Positions 13,242 through 16,444 of a DNA stretch of 16,444 nt are shown piece by piece. Origin of the DNA: Candidatus Faecousia faecipullorum (GTDB taxonomy: Bacteria > Bacillota > Clostridia > Oscillospirales > Oscillospiraceae); NCBI GenBank assembly GCA_018710805.1, contig DVJG01000088.1, positions 1 through 16,444 of the forward strand, written 5' to 3'. Made by a program: the position numbers and the translations under genes. Each line of letters starts with the position of its first letter. Within the stretch, counting starts at the first letter, position 1. Below the pieces are notes generated by a model. It ran no database searches and was not told where the DNA came from. It was given only the letters and a program-made list of their open reading frames with translations.

Positions 13242-14846
13242 TTAGGCTTCCCAGGACCAGTTTTCCAGGTTCTGAATCAGAGGAATGGAGTGGCCGTGGG
13301 GGTGGATGGGCTGGGCGCCGATGGACAGACCATCCCGGACAAAGTAGATGTGGTCCAGATTCACCAGCCACACCCAGGGACACTCTCCCTTCATGGCGGT
13401 GCCGGTGGTGCCGTCCCACTGGGCCAGCTTCCAGTTCTCATAGGCGTCTTCCACCGTCAGCGCCTCCAGGGCGGCGGTCATGTAGCTGTCGGTGGCGGCA
13501 CTCTGATAGCCTTCCGGGTTATAGAAGTCGTCCAGGAAAGCGCCTTCGCTGCGGTAGAGATAGTAGCTTTCGGAAGGTGTGGCGGCGCCCCAGCCCATGA
13601 TTACGGCGTCGCAGAACATCCGCTTTGCCAGATCGTCCCAGCTGGTGCCTTCCACGTTCATCTGGATGCCGATGGCTTTTACCTGCTCGGCAGCGGCCAT
13701 GCCAACGGCCTGGCGGACGGAATCACCGGAGGGGTAAAGGGCAGTGAACTCGGCTTTTACGCCGTCCTTTTCCAGAACGCCGTCGCCGTCAGAATCTGCC
13801 CAGCCGTTTTCAGCCAGGAGTTTTTTCGCAAATTCCACGTCGGTGTCAATTTTGACCTGGGGGTTATTCCAGGGCATACCGTCGTTTTCGGAGTAAGCAG
13901 GCCGTCCGTAGCCATTGAGAGCCGCATCGGCAACCAGCTGACGGTCAATGGCATAGGCCATGGCCTGACGGATTTCCTTGTGACAGGTGACGTTATTGCC
14001 ATAGGGGTAGCCGCCCGGGGTGGTTTTTCCCTCCTCAGGGACCATGGGGAGCGTGATGCCCCGGTTGTCGGCGGAGGTCACAGCCTCCACATGGTAGCCG
14101 GGAATTTGGGTGTTTGCCAGGGTGGCGGCGGAGCAGGCAGCGTCTACCTGTCCGGCCTTTACGGCGGCCAGGGCTGCGTCCTCTGTCATAAAGACGATGG
14201 TCACGTTCTTGATGGCAGGCACGCCGCCGTAGTAATTTTCATTTGCTTTGAGAATCAGCTGCTCCTGCTGCTTCCACTCCACAAACTGGTAGGGGCCGGA
14301 CCCAACGGCGGGATTCACACCATAGGTTTCGGGGTCATAGGCGTGCTCCGGCACAATGCCGATGGAGGCAATGGTGTTTAGAAAGAAGGAAATGGGCTGC
14401 TTCAGGGTGATGCACACGGTAAAATCGTCTATTTTCTCGGCCTTGTCTGCATAGGCCAGGTCCGCGGAGGTCTTGTCGGTGATACATTTGTTGATGGTGA
14501 ATACCACGTCGTCGGCGGTGACCTGCTCTCCGTCATTAAAGTAAGCGTCCTGACGCAGATGGAAGGTGTAGGTGAGGCCGTCTTCGGAAAGACTGTAATC
14601 CGTGGCAAGGTCCCCTTCAAAGGTCATGTCGGCAGTGTACTTAATGAGGGTAGACTGTAAAATGGGCGCGTTGCCGTGGCCCCAGCCCTTGGTGGGGTCC
14701 AGGGTGTCCATCTCCGTGGCAATGGCGATGACCACACTGTCCCGGTTTCGGGGGGCTTCGGCGGCACTTTGCTGATTCCCGCAGGCAGAAAAGCTCAGCA
14801 CGAGCCCGGCGATAAGAGCCAGCGCCGTGATTTTGTGCAGTTTCAT
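13242..14846 (-). CDS. Family 5 solute-binding lipoprotein of a peptide/nickel-type ABC importer
   Basis: This is the extracellular receptor of the importer encoded downstream. The predicted product has 534 residues. The lipobox LSFSAC puts the lipidated cysteine at 22. The SBP family 5 signature is clear, with MDTLDPTKGWGH near the start, then GDLATDYSLSEDGLTYTFHLR, VTADDVVFTINK and GSGPYQFVEWK. It ends with an unusual HPHGH (H515, H517, H519) close to the C-terminus. The family binds peptides, nickel complexes, haem and other ligands; the histidines hint at a metal ligand but do not prove it. ATG 14846 is chosen over in-frame upstream codons because AGGAG lies eight bases before it and the lipoprotein signal follows at once. 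I see no convincing -35 box in 14847-14927. Confidence 0.92.
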   Translation of the reverse strand: MKLHKITALALIAGLVLSFSACGNQQSAAEAPRNRDSVVIAIATEMDTLDPTKGWGHGNAPILQSTLIKYTADMTFEGDLATDYSLSEDGLTYTFHLRQDAYFNDGEQVTADDVVFTINKCITDKTSADLAYADKAEKIDDFTVCITLKQPISFFLNTIASIGIVPEHAYDPETYGVNPAVGSGPYQFVEWKQQEQLILKANENYYGGVPAIKNVTIVFMTEDAALAAVKAGQVDAACSAATLANTQIPGYHVEAVTSADNRGITLPMVPEEGKTTPGGYPYGNNVTCHKEIRQAMAYAIDRQLVADAALNGYGRPAYSENDGMPWNNPQVKIDTDVEFAKKLLAENGWADSDGDGVLEKDGVKAEFTALYPSGDSVRQAVGMAAAEQVKAIGIQMNVEGTSWDDLAKRMFCDAVIMGWGAATPSESYYLYRSEGAFLDDFYNPEGYQSAATDSYMTAALEALTVEDAYENWKLAQWDGTTGTAMKGECPWVWLVNLDHIYFVRDGLSIGAQPIHPHGHSIPLIQNLENWSWEA

Positions 14847-14927
14847 GGAATTCACTCCTAATTTATCGATTTGCACCATCTTATCAGAAAATGTCCCCGG
14901 ACGGAAGCCCCCCTGGGGGATAAAAAA

Positions 14928-14956
14928 TGCCGTCCGAACGAAAAATCCGGACGGCA
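14928..14956 (-). terminator. Terminator of the DUF2284 gene
   Basis: A 9-bp stem TGCCGTCCG/CGGACGGCA (14928-14936 with 14948-14956) and an 11-base loop lie just after the DUF2284 stop. On the minus strand it runs into six Ts. A further CCGGACGG copy (14897-14904) lies beyond it, toward the receptor gene. Confidence 0.82.
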
Positions 14957-14967
14957 ATTTGGAAAAG

Positions 14968-15507
14968 TCAATCGAAGACGTACATTCCGAAAAAGGGCAG
15001 AAGTCCCGGCCCGCAGTCATAGTCCATGCCGCAGACGTCAGCCAGCTTTTTGACGAAAATGCAGTAGGCGGACATACAGGAGAACTGAAATTCCGGGAAC
15101 CGGCATTTTTCGCCCTGGGTCATGGCACAGGGGGAACACAGAGAGCATCCGCTGACGCCTACCAGAAAGCCGTTCAATCCCGCTTCCCGGAGCTTTTTTG
15201 CCAGACGGATCTGCCCGGCATTGTGAGAGCCCTTGGCCTGCTTGATGGCAGGCTTATCGGTATAGTCGGAGATCTCCCAGATGGTTTGCAGAACCAGGGC
15301 CTTTTTGCGGGAAGTAACCCGATGCTTCATTTCTTCGGGGGTGCCGCAGGCAGGAGGGCAGGCGTAGTTCACGCCGTACATCCCGCAGATATTTTCCTCG
15401 CAGTATGGCCGGAAGCTGGGGTCAAAGACGATTTTGTCCGTATCCACCATCGCCGCTGCGGCAAAGCCTTCTTCATAGGCAAGGGCCAGAATTTCTGCTT
15501 CTGTCAT
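14968..15507 (-). CDS. DUF2284 family cysteine-rich putative metal-binding protein
   Basis: The predicted product has 179 residues and 12 cysteines: C36, C41, C50, C54 (CPPAC), C121, C124, C127, C135, C144, C149, C159 and C165. The CxxCxxC cluster with C135 is ferredoxin-like, and the CPPACGTPEEM stretch marks DUF2284, described only as predicted metal-binding. No signal peptide or membrane segment is seen, so it is probably cytoplasmic. Function is unknown; an Fe-S or zinc protein is inferred from cysteine spacing. AGGAGG lies seven bases before the ATG. It has its own promoter and terminator, so it is a separate unit upstream of the importer on the same strand. Confidence 0.82.
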   Translation of the reverse strand: MTEAEILALAYEEGFAAAAMVDTDKIVFDPSFRPYCEENICGMYGVNYACPPACGTPEEMKHRVTSRKKALVLQTIWEISDYTDKPAIKQAKGSHNAGQIRLAKKLREAGLNGFLVGVSGCSLCSPCAMTQGEKCRFPEFQFSCMSAYCIFVKKLADVCGMDYDCGPGLLPFFGMYVFD

Positions 15508-15543
15508 AGAACTGCCTCCTTAGGGACACTGAATTTATGAGCT

Positions 15544-15572
15544 ATTTTATCACGTATCCCCATAAAAAGCAA
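15544..15572 (-). promoter_or_regulatory. Promoter of the DUF2284 gene
   Basis: On the minus strand TTGCTT (15567-15572) and TAAAAT (15544-15549) are 17 bases apart, giving a short leader. The -35 is 18 bp from the opposing promoter's -35. Confidence 0.65.
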
Positions 15573-15590
15573 CTGCCATTATGTTTCCGG

Positions 15591-15619
15591 TTGCACTGTG
15601 GCGAAAACGGTGGTATAAT
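15591..15619 (+). promoter_or_regulatory. Promoter of the TIM-barrel gene
   Basis: TTGCAC (15591-15596) and a perfect TATAAT (15614-15619) are separated by 17 bases, leaving a leader of about 18 bases before the ATG. Confidence 0.72.
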
Positions 15620-15643
15620 CCCTAACCGAAAGGGGAAAAAACC

Positions 15644-16387
15644 ATGGACGTTCAAAAGCTTTACATTTCCACCATTGACCCCAACGCCCGGTTCATCGCA
15701 AGAAAGTATGACCTGGGACTGGAAATCGCGGATTTTTGCTATGCCTACAATATGGATGAGGGCTTTTGCCAAATGGATGCCCTGGTCCGGAAAAAGCTGG
15801 AAGGCATCCGGCGGCGACTGTTTCATGGGCCCTTCAGCGAGCTCTTCCCCTGCGCCATCGACCTCAAAGCCCGGGCCCTGGCGGCGGACCGCTTTCGGCA
15901 GGCAATTTTTCTGGCGGCAGGTTATGGCGCCAAAAACATCGTTCTCCACGGAGGTTTCCTTCCCTATGGCTATTTCCCCCAGTGGTATGTGGAGCAGTCT
16001 ATCCTGTTTTGGAAAGGGTTTCTGGCGGATATGCCGGAGGACGTCTCCATTTTCCTGGAAAACGTCCTGGAGCCGGAGCCGGAAATGCTGCGGGATATTG
16101 TGGAGGCAGTAGGAGATGCTCGGCTGGGCCTTTGCCTGGACATCGGACATGCCAATGTTTACGGAAAGAGAAGCCTGGAAGATTGGCTTTCCTGCTGCGG
16201 TCCCTATCTGGAACACGTTCACATTCACAATAACGATGGCACCCGGGATACCCATGGCGACCTGATGACGGGAACCATTCCCATAAAACCGTTCCTGAAC
16301 CGCCTGGGAGAGAAGTGCCCGGAGGCTACGGTTACTCTGGAAATTTCGGAAGCAGAGGCGTCCGTAGAATGGCTGTTGGAGGCATGA
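15644..16387 (+). CDS. Xylose isomerase-like TIM-barrel protein (sugar phosphate isomerase/epimerase or endonuclease IV-like)
   Basis: This 247-residue cytoplasmic protein belongs to the AP endonuclease 2/sugar isomerase superfamily. Metal-site residues appear in the order known from endonuclease IV: H61, H102 (VLHGG), E139 (FLENV), D166 and H169 (LDIGHAN), H193 (HVHIHNND), D202 and H204 (DTHGD), and E233 (LEISE). So the full metal-binding set is kept. The barrel can host sugar isomerases, epimerases or DNA repair enzymes; at this length the isomerase-like branch seems likelier, but the substrate is not evident. GAAAGGGG lies just before the ATG at 15644. The following gene starts three bases after its stop, so they form an operon. 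Confidence 0.8.
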   Translation: MDVQKLYISTIDPNARFIARKYDLGLEIADFCYAYNMDEGFCQMDALVRKKLEGIRRRLFHGPFSELFPCAIDLKARALAADRFRQAIFLAAGYGAKNIVLHGGFLPYGYFPQWYVEQSILFWKGFLADMPEDVSIFLENVLEPEPEMLRDIVEAVGDARLGLCLDIGHANVYGKRSLEDWLSCCGPYLEHVHIHNNDGTRDTHGDLMTGTIPIKPFLNRLGEKCPEATVTLEISEAEASVEWLLEA

Positions 16388-16390
16388 TAT

Positions 16391-16444
16391 ATGGAAGAAA
16401 AACTGCAAAAACTGCTGCAGAACATCCTCCCGGCGGATAAGGCC
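16391..16444 (+). CDS. Unidentified gene, first 18 codons only (cut by window edge)
   Basis: An ATG at 16391 follows GGAGG (16378-16382) at eight bases, inside the end of the TIM-barrel gene. It opens a frame that stays open to the window end. The 18 residues are polar and helix-prone (MEEKLQKLLQNILPADKA), with no signal peptide. This is too short to identify; the coupling suggests shared function with the TIM-barrel protein. Confidence 0.6.
   Translation, partial: MEEKLQKLLQNILPADKA

Noticed and set aside
13161..14381. Long open frame on the plus strand across the receptor gene
   Set aside because: It is a Gly/His/Val-rich antisense shadow of the solute-binding protein with no translation signals.
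16391..16444. Idea that the last partial gene is cobT (cobalamin phosphoribosyltransferase)
   Set aside because: The 18 visible residues vaguely resemble such N-termini, but that is far too little sequence and the neighbours give no cobalamin context.

Overview
The window reads as chromosomal DNA of a Bacillota (Clostridia-type) bacterium, probably a gut Oscillospirales/Eubacteriales relative. This is inferred from moderately GC-rich codon use, strong purine-rich ribosome binding sites, sigma-A type promoters with 17-bp spacers, an encoded tRNA CCA end, and families such as PadR-HAAS pairs, DacF-like proteins, CPBP proteases and DUF2284. No marker gene is present to fix the genus. I see no phage, integrase, transposase or CRISPR array.

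Layout, left to right. (1) 1-783, minus strand: a ComEA-like helix-hairpin-helix protein overlaps by ATGA an OmpR-type response regulator that runs off the left edge. (2) 802-3081, plus strand: a DacF-like penicillin-binding-protein homologue in which all three catalytic motifs are altered, so probably a pseudoenzyme, coupled by a TAATG overlap to a family-4 Fe-S uracil-DNA glycosylase. Its promoter interlocks face to face with the comEA-like promoter. Two back-to-back hairpins end this unit and the convergent one. (3) 3191-4906, minus strand: a membrane-anchored surface protein with a TPR-like part, a chitobiase-like domain and about a dozen internalin-type leucine-rich repeats. (4) 5031-6394, plus strand: a PadR regulator overlapping a HAAS-domain membrane protein. 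(5) 6400-8574, minus strand: the RNA-binding protein Tex. (6) 8642-9697, plus strand: tRNA-Ala(CGC) with its own promoter and terminator, then a solitary CPBP intramembrane protease. (7) 9718-14846, minus strand: a complete peptide/nickel-family ABC importer in the order lipoprotein receptor, permease, permease, ATPase, ATPase. (8) 14928-15507, minus strand: a cysteine-rich DUF2284 putative metal-binding protein. (9) 15591-16444, plus strand: a TIM-barrel protein with an endonuclease IV/sugar-isomerase type metal site, followed by the start of an unidentified gene.

Most of this is housekeeping and envelope biology. The most unusual item is the catalytically degenerate DacF-like protein. The next most interesting are the LRR surface protein beside the PadR-HAAS pair, and the importer whose receptor ends in an HPHGH motif and which lies beside a 12-cysteine protein. 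The importer pairing invites, but does not prove, a metal-related role. Several long reading frames antisense to the LRR, tex and receptor genes are shadows and are not annotated.
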